Origin: Breviolum minutum Mf 1.05b.01
Lineage: Eukaryota > Sar > Dinophyceae > Suessiales > Symbiodiniaceae
NCBI GenBank assembly: GCA_000507305.1
Contig: DF239166.1
Span: forward strand, 124,001 to 188,000
Direction: 5' to 3'
DNA length: 64,000 nt
Position numbers and translations under genes: made by a program. The notes beneath the pieces were generated by a model. The model was not told where the DNA came from. It saw nothing but the letters and a program-made list of their open reading frames with translations, and ran no database searches. Shown one piece after another: positions 23,623 through 34,956 of this stretch. The stretch's first letter is position 1. Each line of letters starts with the position of its first letter.

Positions 23623-24755
23623 GAATAACAAGCAACCAACAGACTTGTACAGCTGAATTTAAAAGAGACATGTACGTACGTAACAGTTCCCTCACGAACA
23701 AAAAAACAAGTCTTTTGAGTAGTAGAGCATCCATCTGTTTCTGGCCTCTTAGCACTTCAAACATAAATTCAAAGGGTCAAACATGAAAACACAAAACATC
23801 TCCCATGATCAACTGAAAGGAGCAGTGAGTAGTTCAAAGAGGTTATCCTAAGAAATTGCCAGGGATTTTTTTGTGACCTCCATTTGGGTGATCAGTTCAG
23901 GTCACGGATGGAAGAAGCTGGTATATCCCCTATACACCCCAAAAAATCAACTTGCAACTCCTCTATCATTTCGATCTAACCTCCACCCAAATAACAGGGG
24001 GAAACGAAGACCTATATAGGGACCCCTTTCTCAAAACATCCAAAAATATAATAATCCTGGTGGTGACTCTTACTTTGCAGTGCGTGAACCCAACCTACAG
24101 TTCTGGCCAAATTTTCATAGTTCACCAACCTAGATGTCCCTGAAATAAGAGGAGCCCAGGTCGCGTGAGGTCGCTATAATTTGACCAGATTATTGCATTG
24201 CGAAAGCAACAGCTACATCAGGGGTCATTATATTAGCAACTCAAACAAGGCACTACTAAGGGGAAGTCCCTCCAATTTATCATACATTTGTATTGTTTGA
24301 TACCTCCAAAACGGGTAATTCAATGATCCCTGACTGTTGATGGAAACAAATCCTGCACCAGTTGATCGATAGTGTATCCCATTATTGAACATGGTTTTAT
24401 AAGTGTTAGTTGTATCTGTTGCACCACTGTACATATTCAACCTCAACAAAAGCCACCGCGTTTCTGAGGCCCAAACCACAATGAAAATGACCACCATCCA
24501 ACTTGACAGGCCTTCCTGCGTTATGAGGATGGGAACTCCACTTTTGGGATGGGAACTCCCCCCAAAAAACGTCCCAGAAGCGTTCAGTTGAAAAAACACC
24601 TAACAAGTGACGAATGGAAGAATTGAGGTTACAAATATTAATTGATCATAAAAAAAAGTATATATAATATATACAATCTAAAACATTACATGGTTCAGGG
24701 TTTGCAACACAACGTTTTTTCTTGCAAATAAAAAACATCACCGATTCAGATTCAC

Positions 24756-24879
24756 CAGTCAACCAGTCTTTTGGGCACCTCTTCTTCCTCACAGTGCAGC
24801 TGTACTTGAGCCTTGTGGCCGGACCAGTGGAGGTTGGAGGTTTCCAAGTAGGTTTCAATCCCATGACGGATCCATCAAA
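24756..24879 (-). CDS. Candidate exon
   Basis: Reads FDGSVMGLKPTWKPPTSTGP then ATRLKYSCTVRKKRCPKDWL between ATATCAG and a GTGAAT donor. Its first bases lie in the end of a GGATCC-type MITE (24860-24961), which would then supply the acceptor. Unrecognised. Confidence 0.42.
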
Positions 24880-24961
24880 CTGATATATTTACCGACTCAT
24901 TTACCATAAAATTTAACAACCAAAAGTAGGTAAATATACCATACTACATGGTACTATGGGA
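24860..24961. mobile_element. GGATCC-type MITE
   Basis: CCATGACGGATCCATC to CCATACTACATGG, then TACTATGGGA; overlaps the start of the 24,879 candidate exon. Confidence 0.65.
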
Positions 24962-25944
24962 GTTTAGATTCCAAGTTGTTCCAAGTTGGGTACCACACAT
25001 GTTTAACAGCAAGCTGCTTCGCCCACGAAAAATGGTGCATGTTTTCTGATGAGATCAGCTACGTTGGCTGTATTTTAGCTGTTAGGTTGCGAGAGGGTAC
25101 AATGCCACCAATCAGTGTGTTTTCAGTTGGCGATAACTTCTTCACTCATTTACAAGGTTTTGGATGGACTTACAAGGATCTCACTTCATCATATGACTTA
25201 TCTATCCGGGCGAAACCTTCTAGCTAGAGAAAACCATGCATACACCGCCGAAGATGAACGAATCGAACCTGAAACCGTGATGGTTTGGAGTCGATGATTT
25301 TCCGAACTTCCAGGGGTGTATTCTCGGGTTCCATGTTAATCTTCCGTGGTGTAATAGGAAGTTACTAAAGCATCATCATGAAAAACATTCTGACACTCAG
25401 TTTTTAAGAAGGATGGCGCACGTGCATGGAAATCATGACAAGCGGACAACTGTTTATAATATCTAGCAGCTAGCAAATGGAAAAACAATAATCACAATGT
25501 GTCACTTGCAGGAATAGTTTCTTCAAAATGAAACAGTTTGCAACAAGAAAAAACAACATAGAACCCTTACTACTTTCCAATATACTATCAATATACTTGC
25601 TGCTTCATAGAGATGCCATTAATAAGAGATGATAAATCCTATAGCAAGGGGAAGTATAACCTCCTGTACAACCTAAACAACCAGGTTTCTCTTCATTGCT
25701 CATGTATATGTACAAATTCAAACATTACCACAACTCGCGCAGGACTTCGATGTTCCCACACAATGGTCTCGACAATGCATTCAATCCAGCATGCAGAAAC
25801 TATCGTGTCCAGTCATCCAAAGTTCTTGGATCCATGCATGCCCGCTTTAGTCCTCAACGACTCGTGTTGGACATCGGCTGCACGTTCTGACCGCTTTTTG
25901 CCTCCATGACATGCTCACGTATAACGTGATGTGCTCTTGCGCAG

Positions 25945-26032
25945 CTACAGCGTCCGCACCACCGTCATCGGAAGCGCCGTGGGTAGCTTGAGTCATAGTG
26001 GCGTCCGCGCCACTGGCTCGGCAGCGCTCGAG
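25945..26032 (+). CDS. Candidate exon, strand uncertain
   Basis: GC-rich island. Acceptor TGCTCTTGCGCAG and donor CTCGAG|GTAGCT bound YSVRTTVIGSAVGSLSHSGV then RATGSAALE. The minus strand reads YLERCRASGADATMTQATHG then ASDDGGADA, which is equally protein-like. Unrecognised. Confidence 0.38.
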
Positions 26033-26561
26033 GTAGCTCGATTCATCGGAATGAAACAGGCACGCACGTATAATAAACATGGAATGCATCCATTCTTATT
26101 ATACGTGTCCCCCAATATTGAACCTGCATCAGTTGAGCCTCACCTCATCATTATTTTACAGTTCTGTGCACCGAAACAACATGTGAAAACATCACCACCT
26201 ACTACAGTTGGTGGTTTTACTGTGGTTTGAATTAAACTCACAATGGCATTAAACAAGCCCACATCTACCACCAAAAACCACCAAATGATACACCACAGAC
26301 TGTCATCCCAATCTTACCTCCAGCCAAAGGTCAACTGATTGGTTGCCTATATAACTGGGTGGTATTTCATCCTAGGGGGCCCAACTTGTCACTACTCACC
26401 TGGTGGAAAAAATCTAAGCTCCACCACCACCACAACGACTTGGATTTGCTTAAGATACTGGGAAAAAGTGAAACAATATCCTCCTAAATGTTTGGCGATT
26501 TATCCCATGGTGCAATGTGAGAAATCACATTGAACCAAAACCAAGACCAAGAATTTCGACT

Positions 26562-26616
26562 ATCATTATTACTACTACTACTGCCACTACTGCTACTGCT
26601 ACTGCTACTGCTACTG

Positions 26617-26670
<54 letters not shown>

Positions 26671-26680
26671 ATACTACCAG
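26562..26680 (+). repeat. CTA/CTG trinucleotide repeat
   Basis: About 40 triplets, mostly CTA with CTG interspersed. It creates polyleucine, polythreonine and polyvaline frames, which are not genes. Confidence 0.95.
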
Positions 26681-26851
26681 CGCTACAATTTCCATGTCAC
26701 CGCCACCCGGCAACCTCCGAGGCCACAAAGTTTCTTTGAACCAATGAAACTCCCGCGGCTTCGCCTTGAAAGAACCAATAGGAAACAAAAAGATCCAAAA
26801 TTCCAGGAACAAAAAACAGCTATAGAAAACAACATGTGTTTGAAGTTATTT

Positions 26852-26989
26852 GTTTGTTTGTTTTTTTGTTGTTGTAGTAGTAGTTGTAGTTGTAGTTGTA
26901 GTTGTAGTAGTAGAAGAAGAAGTAGTAATAGTAGTAGTAGTAGTAGTAGTAGTTGTTGTTGTTGTTGTTCTTGTTCTTGTTCTTGTTGA
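26852..26989 (+). repeat. TAG/TTG/TTC trinucleotide repeat
   Basis: TTG, TAG, TTGTAG, AAG and TTC triplet blocks. TAG is the inverse of the CTA array 170 bp to the left, so the two could form a hairpin. Confidence 0.95.
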
Positions 26990-27201
26990 TTGCAATATTT
27001 TCCTTTTTTAGAGGGGGGAATGCTGCCAACGTTGCCAATGATAGTGATTCTTTTGTTGTTTGCTGAAGATTTACGGATATGTCTCCATGTTTTGCTTGAA
27101 GACTGCAAGTTTAAAGTTCCTGCACTTCTTTTAGGAGGAAGAAAGTCACCTTTTTTCCATGGCAAGTTCTTTGTTGAACTTCGAGGGTAAATCTAATTAT
27201 A

Positions 27202-27312
27202 GCCCTAAGAATCCTGAGCCCTCAAAATGGACTATTTTGAGGACCCAAAAGCACCTCTGCATAATACAGGTTCGATCCCTTCCATTATTGGAGGGCCCAA
27301 CGATTCTTCGGG
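27202..27312. mobile_element. CCTAAGAATCC-type MITE with a B-box-like motif
   Basis: GCCCTAAGAATCCTGAGCCC to GGGCCCAACGATTCTTCGGG; contains CAGGTTCGATCCCTTCC, close to a Pol III B box. Confidence 0.7.
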
Positions 27313-28032
27313 AGCTGGAAAAAACACATTTCAAGAAAGTTACGTGTCACAAACCCAAAATCGCACAATCCCAAATATCTGTGTCTTTGTTCTAGTCTCA
27401 GTGGCCATTAAAAGAGCCAAGGTGTCAAACATGATTATCATGGATAAACCACTCAATCATTGACAATCAAAACTTTTTGAAGGCAAGAAAGAGCTTCCAT
27501 CTTTAGGCACTTCAAAAAACATCTGTTTCAGCCAGAGATAACTCTAATTTGTGACGGTGATGTGCCGATGTTCAAAAAGAAATCCATGGCAAGATTGACA
27601 CCATGAAAAATTCGAAAACAAAATCCAGCTCTTGTGCCAATGTTGCGAAACTAGGAACATCCACATATCATCAAACATCTTCACTCAAAAACATGCAAGA
27701 AATTCACCCCAAACCCAAAATGGTCACTTGTTTTCTTTTGTCTAATGCTGCGTAAGACGTTAAGATTTGCGTTGTTTTCGTTTGAAACCTATGGTGGGAG
27801 AAAATACCAAAACAAATCACTCCCAACAAACACCAAGCTCCAAGTAGCTATATAGTTAAAGAGAGAAATTCAATTGGTAAGAGTGAAACACTGTTGTCCT
27901 TTGATGGTGATTAATTGCCTTTTTTGGAAAGGTTTTTTCACTATGATAAATGGCCATCGAGCTCAACCCCCATATGGTTCTGCCGCTTTTCTCGGCATTT
28001 CTGGAAGGAAAGTGGTCATCCTGGTTGCTTCA
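27313..28032. other. No gene seen
   Basis: AT-leaning, CAAAA-rich sequence; no island with coding composition. Confidence 0.5.
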
Positions 28033-28161
28033 AGATGGGCCCCCCACTAGCTATAAATGGAGTCACAAACCCTGCAAATGGCCTTATAAATGGGTAACTC
28101 CGGCTATATCCCCAATAAGTGGAGTTATAACCCTACTTATAACTGGTGGGGGCCCAACTTG
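28033..28161. mobile_element. GGTGGGCCC-type MITE
   Basis: AGATGGGCCCCCCACTAG and GGTGGGGGCCCAACTTG form inverted ends; interior has two inverted AGTTATAACCC-like blocks. Confidence 0.75.
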
Positions 28162-28457
28162 TTGCATAACTCTTTCAGCCATTTCGGACCAAGAAATAGA
28201 ACCTTGAAACTTGACAGTTTGTCCTTCCAAACACTATATATATATATTATCCCCAACAGTTTAGTTGTGATCGCCAGGTTGTGATCGCCCCGTTGAGCTG
28301 AGTGAGAATTACACGGCCTAAACATAACATGGCCCCTGAAAATTAATTGTTGGAAAATGACTTTTCCTTTTTTAAAACATGGTAATTTCCATCGTCAAGT
28401 TTACTGCAGGGTTTTTGAAAAAACACAAACATTCCGCTCGTTCGTCTGGAAAGCCAG

Positions 28458-28543
28458 GTCACCACTGAATCCACTACTCAAGCTCTGGTTGATCAAACCC
28501 TTGGCCTAGGCGTTGGTTGGTTTCTGGTCTACACATATCTGAG
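28458..28543 (+). CDS. Candidate exon with a hydrophobic end
   Basis: Reads VTTESTTQALVDQTLGLGVG then WFLVYTYLR, ending at GAG|GTGACC; acceptor AAGCCAG (followed by G). Possibly the start of a membrane segment. The candidate exons at 29,290 and 29,992 are on the same strand and may belong to one gene. Confidence 0.42.
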
Positions 28544-28578
28544 GTGACCGTGGTGACCGTGGGGGCCAGGAAACCCAG

Positions 28579-28625
28579 GATCCATGTATAGTCTATTTAC
28601 CTACATAAACGCTGATCCTATGGGC
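28579..28625. mobile_element. GGATCC-type MITE remnant
   Basis: GGATCCATGTATAGTC and GATCCTATGGG ends, with most of the interior lost. Confidence 0.5.
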
Positions 28626-28727
28626 AAGACAGCAAGACAGAAGTTGTCTGAAATGTTTGGGAAATTGCTGTTGGACCCAAACAAGTGGGAGTGATCAAAA
28701 CCCACCAGTGACATTCCATGAAATCCT

Positions 28728-28797
28728 GGTTGGTTAATGGGGATCCTTATAATGGCTTATTCTTATCCCGGTGTATAACTGAATAGTGTTTCATCCC
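28728..28797. mobile_element. ATAGGGATCC-type element
   Basis: GGTTGGTTAATGGGGATCC and GAATAGTGTTTCATCCC. Confidence 0.55.
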
Positions 28798-29289
28798 TTG
28801 AACCAACCAAGCAGGGTGAACTGATCACTGCTCTTCCATGCTTCGGTGGAACATCAGAATCGAATCAGTGCAGATTTTGTATAAAAAAAACCGAGGATGG
28901 CTGTGCAAATCATGCCAAATGTAGCCTGTCATGGTCTCGCTATGCTGGTGGGGAAGATTATGTCAACAAAAAAAGGTCAAGAGCAACCCAACTACTAAGT
29001 GGTGAGTAGAAATTTGTATGGGATTCTTGAGGCGGCGGGGTGTTTGAGGGGGATGTATTTTGCTAATCTTCTCTATATAGGGTATGGTTCCCGAACCTTC
29101 CCTAAGAAAACCCCTATACGATCAAACCACACACTGTTGGATCAATGCGCCGCCAGTTTTTGTCTTCCAAACATCCAGTTTGGATGTCAATCTCTAACCC
29201 TACCCCAGGAGCATTCCCAACCCCCCCAAAAAATGCAAGGGAATTGCTAAGCATAAAGTCTTGATTTGCGGTCTGGGCGTATGTTGCAG

Positions 29290-29403
29290 GGATGCGTTGC
29301 AAAATCATTGGAGAATCACATAAAGAGACCCAGCCGGCTTTCCCCATCCTATGTCTTCCCAAAGAGATGGCTGCCCTTCAAAGCGGAATGTTTTCTGAGA
29401 AAC
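29290..29403 (+). CDS. Candidate exon
   Basis: After a good acceptor (GTATGTTGCAG, followed by G) it reads MRCKIIGESHKETQPAFPIL then CLPKEMAALQSGMFSEK, to GTGACA. The reverse strand is also open. Unrecognised. Confidence 0.42.
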
Positions 29404-29991
29404 GTGACAAAAAACCCAATTTCCATTTGAATGATTGGTTCAGAGGGATCATTGTAATGGCTTGGCAAAATACGTACATATTATATCTATAAAAAAATAT
29501 ATATACAGATTTCATATATATATTATATAATATTATGTATTTAGGTTGTAAGAACTCCTTGCATACAACAACGAAAACAATGGTTTTAGCCACTGCTCTT
29601 TTGAAAACATCTTTGGATGCTAAAATCCAAACCAACAAAGACAGCAAACATCAGGAACAAATAGGAAATCTCCGGGACGAAGTGTCAGGAAAAAGTTACA
29701 TACGTCATGTTTCACTATTTGTTTGCCACCCACCTGAAAAGACATATTAAGCGCAAATCCAATTGGGATCAATTTCACAAAAACAAGTTGGGGGTTAAAA
29801 GCAAAAACAGCCAATAAAATGAAACAACCACAAACCCTCCCTACAATATCCTACAAAAAAAAACTCTTAAAAACCCTTGAACCTTAATGTTTGAAAAAAA
29901 CTTATTTCTTTCCATTTTTTGGTTGGCCCGGTTGAGAAACTTCCATGATTTTCAGCCGGTCGGCCCTTGTTACGCTGAAAAAAACACCAAG

Positions 29992-30063
29992 ATGCGATGA
30001 TGACATAGCGTTGCGGCAACTCCTGAGGGATATCGAGGATTGCATCTCAAGACCATCTTGTTG
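29992..30063 (+). CDS. Candidate exon ending at a MITE
   Basis: Reads CDDDIALRQLLRDIEDCISR then PSCW, a convincing helical segment, after ACACCAAG. The proposed donor TTG|GTCGTT lies inside the end of a CTAG-type MITE (30058-30154), so the element would supply the 5' splice site. Confidence 0.45.
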
Positions 30064-30154
30064 GTCGTTGCAACCCACTTGAAAAATTAGACAAATTGGA
30101 TCATTTCCCCAGGTGGTAGGGTGAAAATAAACAATGATTGAAACCACCACCTAG
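30058..30154. mobile_element. CTAG-type MITE at an exon end
   Basis: CTTGTTGGTCGTTGCAACCC to GAAACCACCACCTAG. The GT in its first bases would be the donor of the 29,992 exon. Half of a further copy follows at about 30,413-30,475. Confidence 0.75.
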
Positions 30155-30627
30155 GTATATGTTTGCTTGACATTTTGCTTGAAATGGGAATCTTTCTTCC
30201 CCAAGTTTTTTGGGTGAAAATGAACAGAAAATATTTGAAGCTTCAGCACCTAGCAATGGTCTTCTGGACAACAATTCTACACTTAAATCGGAATTAAGTG
30301 AATTTTTGTTGGCATCCTCCCCTCCCCTAAATTCCCATATGTCCTATGAATCTGCTGGAAAATGATCCTTACTATTGTTGTGAATTGTGTGATTACATTC
30401 CAGATGTTTATCGAGTTGGTGGTTGAACCAACTCAATCGAGAAATACGTCCATCCAATTGGATCATTTAAGGAATTGGAGAAACAAATGGGAACCAATCA
30501 AAAATTGCTGATGGAGCATTTAATATACACTTACCTCTTCTGATGCAAAAGATTCGCCTACACATCTGGCTTATGTTCAGGACAATTTCCGGGAACGTAG
30601 CTATCCCGAAAAGCATACAATTCCCAC

Positions 30628-30700
30628 TAGGTTGCTGCGGTTCATTTTTGCTTGCCTCGTCTTTTCGCCTTCTTCAGGAGCGGCCGTTTTGCTAAAAACT
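30628..30700 (-). CDS. Candidate exon
   Basis: Reads VFSKTAAPEEGEKTRQAKMN then RSNL between TTTGCAAG and a GTGGGA donor. Charged, helix-prone. Unrecognised. Confidence 0.45.
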
Positions 30701-30713
30701 CTTGCAAATCCAG

Positions 30714-30796
30714 ATGCTCCATGTATAGAAAATTTACCTACATTTAGATTAATTCTTTGGTAAATGTAGAAAAAAACATAGATGGATCCTATGGGA
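30714..30796. mobile_element. GGATCC-type MITE
   Basis: GATGCTCCATGTATAG to ATGGATCCTATGGGA; lies next to the 30,700 candidate exon. Confidence 0.7.
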
Positions 30797-31144
30797 AAGG
30801 GAACTCTCCCAATCTTGATGCGTAGTCCCACAGCTCCTCCCATTCCATCCCATGACTGATGCCCATATCCCAGTCTGTCCATCAACCCATCCCTTCCAAA
30901 CCGAGTTCCATGGAGACCAAACAAAAACACGAACTGTTTTTCATGACTCAAGGAATTCCGGGTTGCTTAATTGGGATCTTGAGGATATGGGTTGCGATAT
31001 CTATACATAAATATATATATACATATATTTGTATCTGATACCAAAGTATGTATATATATACAACCCTTAGATCATTGGCGAGTATAATCCTTTTTGAAAA
31101 ACTGGGGTATATTATATATATATATTGTAAAAATTGAAGAGCCC

Positions 31145-31228
31145 ACAGGATCCTTGGGACTGGAATATTTACCTTCCTTTACAACAAAAAACACCATTCA
31201 TGGACCAGTAATATACCATCGTCCCATC
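31145..31228. mobile_element. GGATCC-type MITE, worn
   Basis: AGGATCCTTGGGACTGG to TATACCATCGTCCCATC. Confidence 0.55.
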
Positions 31229-31458
31229 TTGCAGAAAATATCACCAGCAAAAACCATATGGTTTTGATCCTTGCGCAATCTCACATGAACATACATCGAC
31301 CATAACTAAAAAACTCCCACACACAATCTATGTCTAGATACAATTTCACATACATGGACTATGTTTTGAGGTATGTAGAAGTATATTTGTGTGCGTGTCT
31401 CCCAAGATCTTTCCAACCTTCTGAAGTGCTATGATGCTTTGGAATTTCCCCCTTGTAC

Positions 31459-31536
31459 CCTCAAGGACTCCTCAGAGTCCAAAGTGACATCGCCCACGAC
31501 ATGTGGCCGTGCAAGGGTCCAAGCACCATCCTGGCA
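31459..31536 (-). CDS. Candidate exon, 26 codons
   Basis: Good acceptor (GTTTCTACAG) and GTACAAG donor; reads CQDGAWTLARPHVVGDVTLD then SEESLR, phase 0 at both ends. The plus strand is also open (SESKVTSPTTCGRARVQ). Unrecognised. Confidence 0.45.
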
Positions 31537-32139
31537 CTGTAGAAACGAGAATTGGCCAACGTTTTTCCAAGGGAAAATAAAAGTATAAAATCTAGATACA
31601 AGGTGGGCACCCTATAGTTATAAATGGAATTACAACCCCCTTTAAATGGCCTTATAAATGGGTAACTAGGGTAGATCTAGATTCAGGATTTCTGATGAAC
31701 GTCCCATTTTTTTGTAAAGGTGTTTCAACATCGCCTTTCGAGGCAGAAAAAAAACCGGGATGGTGTTTTCCACCGATTTTTTTGTGATGTGTTTGTTTGA
31801 ACACGGGACAAAAAGTAAACCCTCAAGATAATGGTGATTAGAAGAACTTTTCCCATTGACACAACATGGATTGCCACGGCGCTTCACTGATGTTTGCACT
31901 CAGCCAACTCGATTAAAAAAAACACCAAAACTCTCTGTTGAGAAAAAATAAAAATAATGATAAACGCCTTGTGTGGCATGCGAGAAACGTTCTATGGCAA
32001 GGTAGTTTTTGTGCAATACTCTGTGAGGACCATCGTGACATCAGTTTTCCTTGTGGGTATCTTGTCTTTACTCAACATGGATGCTGAGATCGCAAGATTA
32101 CCTTGTTTAACTCAATGTTTTTTTGAACTTTTTCAGTAG

Positions 32140-32415
32140 ATGGACAAAAAGCACCTGCAGCAGTTGACATGGGATGACATGGAAAACCTTCAAGTTTTGC
32201 ACAAACACTTTATCTACCTCAACCTGGTGCAACATTTGTCAAACATTATGTTTGCCAAAAACAAACCAACCCAGTTCTCACAGTTGTATCTTGTACGCAA
32301 ACTGCGTTTTTCTTACTGGCAAAAAAAAATGTTCGACTCACAAAACCACTTCCGACAAAAAATTCCTAGAAAGGGATGGTCTCAAGTGGCAGCAATTCAA
32401 GCCCTGACCTTTTGA
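32140..32415 (+). CDS. Open frame of 91 codons, possibly a last exon
   Basis: ATG-to-stop frame reading MDKKHLQQLTWDDMENLQVL and onward, rich in Q, K, H, F and L. A pyrimidine-rich acceptor (AACTTTTTCAG) lies three bases upstream of the ATG, so it could be a terminal exon. More AT-rich than the other candidates. No domain recognised. Confidence 0.35.
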   Translation: MDKKHLQQLTWDDMENLQVLHKHFIYLNLVQHLSNIMFAKNKPTQFSQLYLVRKLRFSYWQKKMFDSQNHFRQKIPRKGWSQVAAIQALTF

Positions 32416-32712
32416 TCCCTTTAATGATGAAAAGGCCACTTCAACGTCACGATTTCACCCTCTAAAAAAGTACAGATACAAGATGAACCATGAAGTAATC
32501 ACCTATATATTTGGAATGTGCAGCTGCAGCGAGAAGAAGAATCTCTGAAATCAACCGGGGTCGATTTCAATGACGAGGATGAACAAATGTCCAAGCGCAC
32601 TTGTCGATAGACCAGCAGCCATGTGTACAACGCCAAGATGTGGAGTTGTCCGTTTGGGCCCGAGTTGTCGCTGTCGCCACCATAGTGGAGAGAGTTCCGG
32701 CCCCGAGAATAC

Positions 32713-32840
32713 CTCGTCCAACACCGCGGGCAGCACTTTGGCGCAGTGTGGCCAGCTTGTGTCCCACGCACTCACGTCGCCCCCTAGGCCGTGGCGCAAC
32801 TTCCACTTCATTGCGTGGTCTGCCATGTGCTCGGCCCTCT
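32713..32840 (-). CDS. Candidate exon in a GC-rich island
   Basis: The island at 32,590-32,940 is the most GC-rich single stretch outside the array. Between CTACAACAG and GAG|GTATTC the frame reads RAEHMADHAMKWKLRHGLGG then DVSAWDTSWPHCAKVLPAVL. The frame stays open on both sides for 162 codons in total, and the plus strand is open for 101, so exact limits and strand are uncertain. Unrecognised. Confidence 0.42.
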
Positions 32841-32966
32841 CTGTTGTAGACATACCTTTGGGCGCCAATCCGTGATTTGCCATTAGTTCTGTCCATGTGT
32901 TCCAATCTAGAGCGAGGAGGGGAGTGCGGACCGCCGTGACACTTAAAATTGGCCACCACTTACCTA

Positions 32967-33109
32967 CAAGGTGGGCCCCCAGGTATAAGTGGGGGCCCAC
33001 AACTCCAATCATAAGGGTGAAGTAACCCGAGTTACCCATTTAAGTCCATCTATAGGGGCCCCATAACTTTATTTATAACTCGTATGCAGTAGGGGCCCAC
33101 TTACCTAGC
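32967..33109. mobile_element. GGTGGGCCC-type MITE
   Basis: Starts CAAGGTGGGCCCCC and ends GGGGCCCACTTACCTAG. It lies directly beside the GC-rich island at 32.6-32.9 kb. Confidence 0.75.
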
Positions 33110-33572
33110 ATTTGATGATCACCAGATCTTCACATTCCGAACGCCTGATGCATTACCAAAGCCTGACCATGACAAGAGGCCACAGTTGCCATGATTGGTG
33201 CAGCCTGATGGTGCAAAACGAAGGACGGGAATGTTATGTTTGAAGGTTCGACTCTGACCATCAAAAACCTTGGTGATTAAAGAAAAGAGGTTTCCTTCGG
33301 CGATTTGAAAGTCCCTACAATGGAGAGTATCCTTTAGTAAAGTCTAATATTAAATAGTATCCCATAGTATCGTATCGTAAATAGTGCATAGTAGAGTATA
33401 GATGAGTATAGTAAACCATAGTGTACAGTATCTTTTCTATCAAAAAACGAGTTCTTTGCACACTTCGGGTGATTCACCCATCTAGCAATTTTGCAGGTAA
33501 GAACCAAATGAAGGCAGTGATACCTACATGTCTTTACAAGGCGGTTTGTTTGGGGTGGGGGTTTCCTTAAAG

Positions 33573-33628
33573 AGGTACATATTGTCTGAAACACTTGCCC
33601 ACTACATAGTTGAGTACATTCATGTTAG
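33573..33628 (+). CDS. Candidate exon
   Basis: Reads RYILSETLAHYIVEYIHV between CCTTAAAG and GTTAG|GTACCT. Unrecognised. Confidence 0.33.
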
Positions 33629-34211
33629 GTACCTTCTTGATCAAGGGAACGCTTTAAAAAAAACTGACGTAAAGTGTTTCTTCCGCATTCGTGCTCATCC
33701 CAAATCAGCTTTGACTGTGGTTTTTGTGGGGTCTGTTTGGATCTCAAATCATGTTCTTTAGTGCCATGACTTTCATTTTTCCCAATACATACGCATTGGG
33801 GATTAAGGGTATCGATCTCAGAAAATAGGAAGTTTGCAAACACGCAGCTCTGGCATCTCTTGATATGGAGAACCTGGAGAAACACTTGTTCTCAATGATT
33901 CCTGCAAATATCACCTTAAAGATCCACTCACCTCCAAAACCTTAGTGGAACCAAAATATTGTGATGATGAATTGATTCGATATCCCAATCATTGTCTGGG
34001 AATATGACTGGACACCAAGGGTCAAATCCGACAAATTGGTAATTTCTTCCCGAAAGTGTTGTCTTGCTTCCACCAAAAATATCTCTTGTTCGAAGAGAGA
34101 TGCACAAGTTTTGACACCTTTACATTAAAATATCCAAAGAAAACTTTGTTCTTCTATACCTTCATGCGTTTTGAAATTAATTCATCCTATGCATTCCCAA
34201 AACCACAATCA

Positions 34212-34311
34212 CTAGTTGGTGGTTTCAACCCGTCTGAAAAAAATTAGCCAAATTGGGTTCATTTTCCCCAAGTAAAGGTGAAAATAAACACTATTTGAAA
34301 CCACCACCTAG
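34212..34311. mobile_element. CTAG-type MITE
   Basis: CTAGTTGGTGGTTTCAACCC to GAAACCACCACCTAG; a worn end fragment (GAAACCACCTAG) follows near 34,420. Confidence 0.82.
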
Positions 34312-34847
34312 TTTACCAAATATTCTGCCCCTAATCCCTTGAATATTCTGACTACCCCCTCGTTGGCTTTCTGCCTCATCATCCAAGTATGTATACGTTA
34401 CGCCAGCAACAGGGCATTTGAAACCACCTAGTAAATATTCAAAATAACATGTATTCCCAAAATGTATTCCAAAAACCAGAATGTATTCCCCACACCAAAA
34501 AATAACATATATTCCCCAAACCATAATCATTACGTACTCGTTTTATCATCCCATGGTTTACACCATTTCATCGGGCATTTCGCCTCAAAGACCACGTTTC
34601 CATGGCCCAAGGCACATCCTGGCAGCATATCTGTGGTGCCTATGAATTTCATGCGCCAAATCATCCAACAAGAAGAAAATCACATAGGCACCCTTGTGAT
34701 GTGTCTATAGCCGATGTTGCTTTCTAGCAGCTAAGACCATGCTTCATCAAACTTCATCAGACATATGTCTTACACAAACTGTATTTATCTTTCTCACCAG
34801 CTTACCTATAACAGCAAAATGTCTTCATCTCTCTTTGGAGTTTCTGC

Positions 34848-34956
34848 CTGCGGGTGCCGCCGTGCCAGCAAAACGCACGGAAAAAGCCGCCGCGTCTGCA
34901 TGGCTGGCGGAGGAACCAAAGCGGCAGCAGCCGTACTGTTTCTCCTCACTGGGCAG
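34848..34956 (-). CDS. Candidate exon
   Basis: GC-rich island. After GCACACAG it reads LPSEEKQYGCCRFGSSASHA then DAAAFSVRFAGTAAPA, to a GC donor (CGCAG|GCAGAA). A plus-strand frame from 34,819 begins with a basic stretch and a hydrophobic run that mimics a signal peptide; the minus reading is better balanced. Unrecognised. Confidence 0.5.

Noticed and set aside
26517-27165. Polyleucine, polyvaline, polythreonine, polytyrosine and polyserine frames
   Set aside because: They are translations of the trinucleotide arrays in every phase; none is favoured and there is no start or splice context.
32713-32840. DVSAWDTSW, which looks like motif A (DxxxWD) of viral RNA polymerases
   Set aside because: No motif B or GDD-like motif follows in the island, the opposite strand is also open, and one short motif in a GC-rich exon is weak evidence. 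No viral claim is made.
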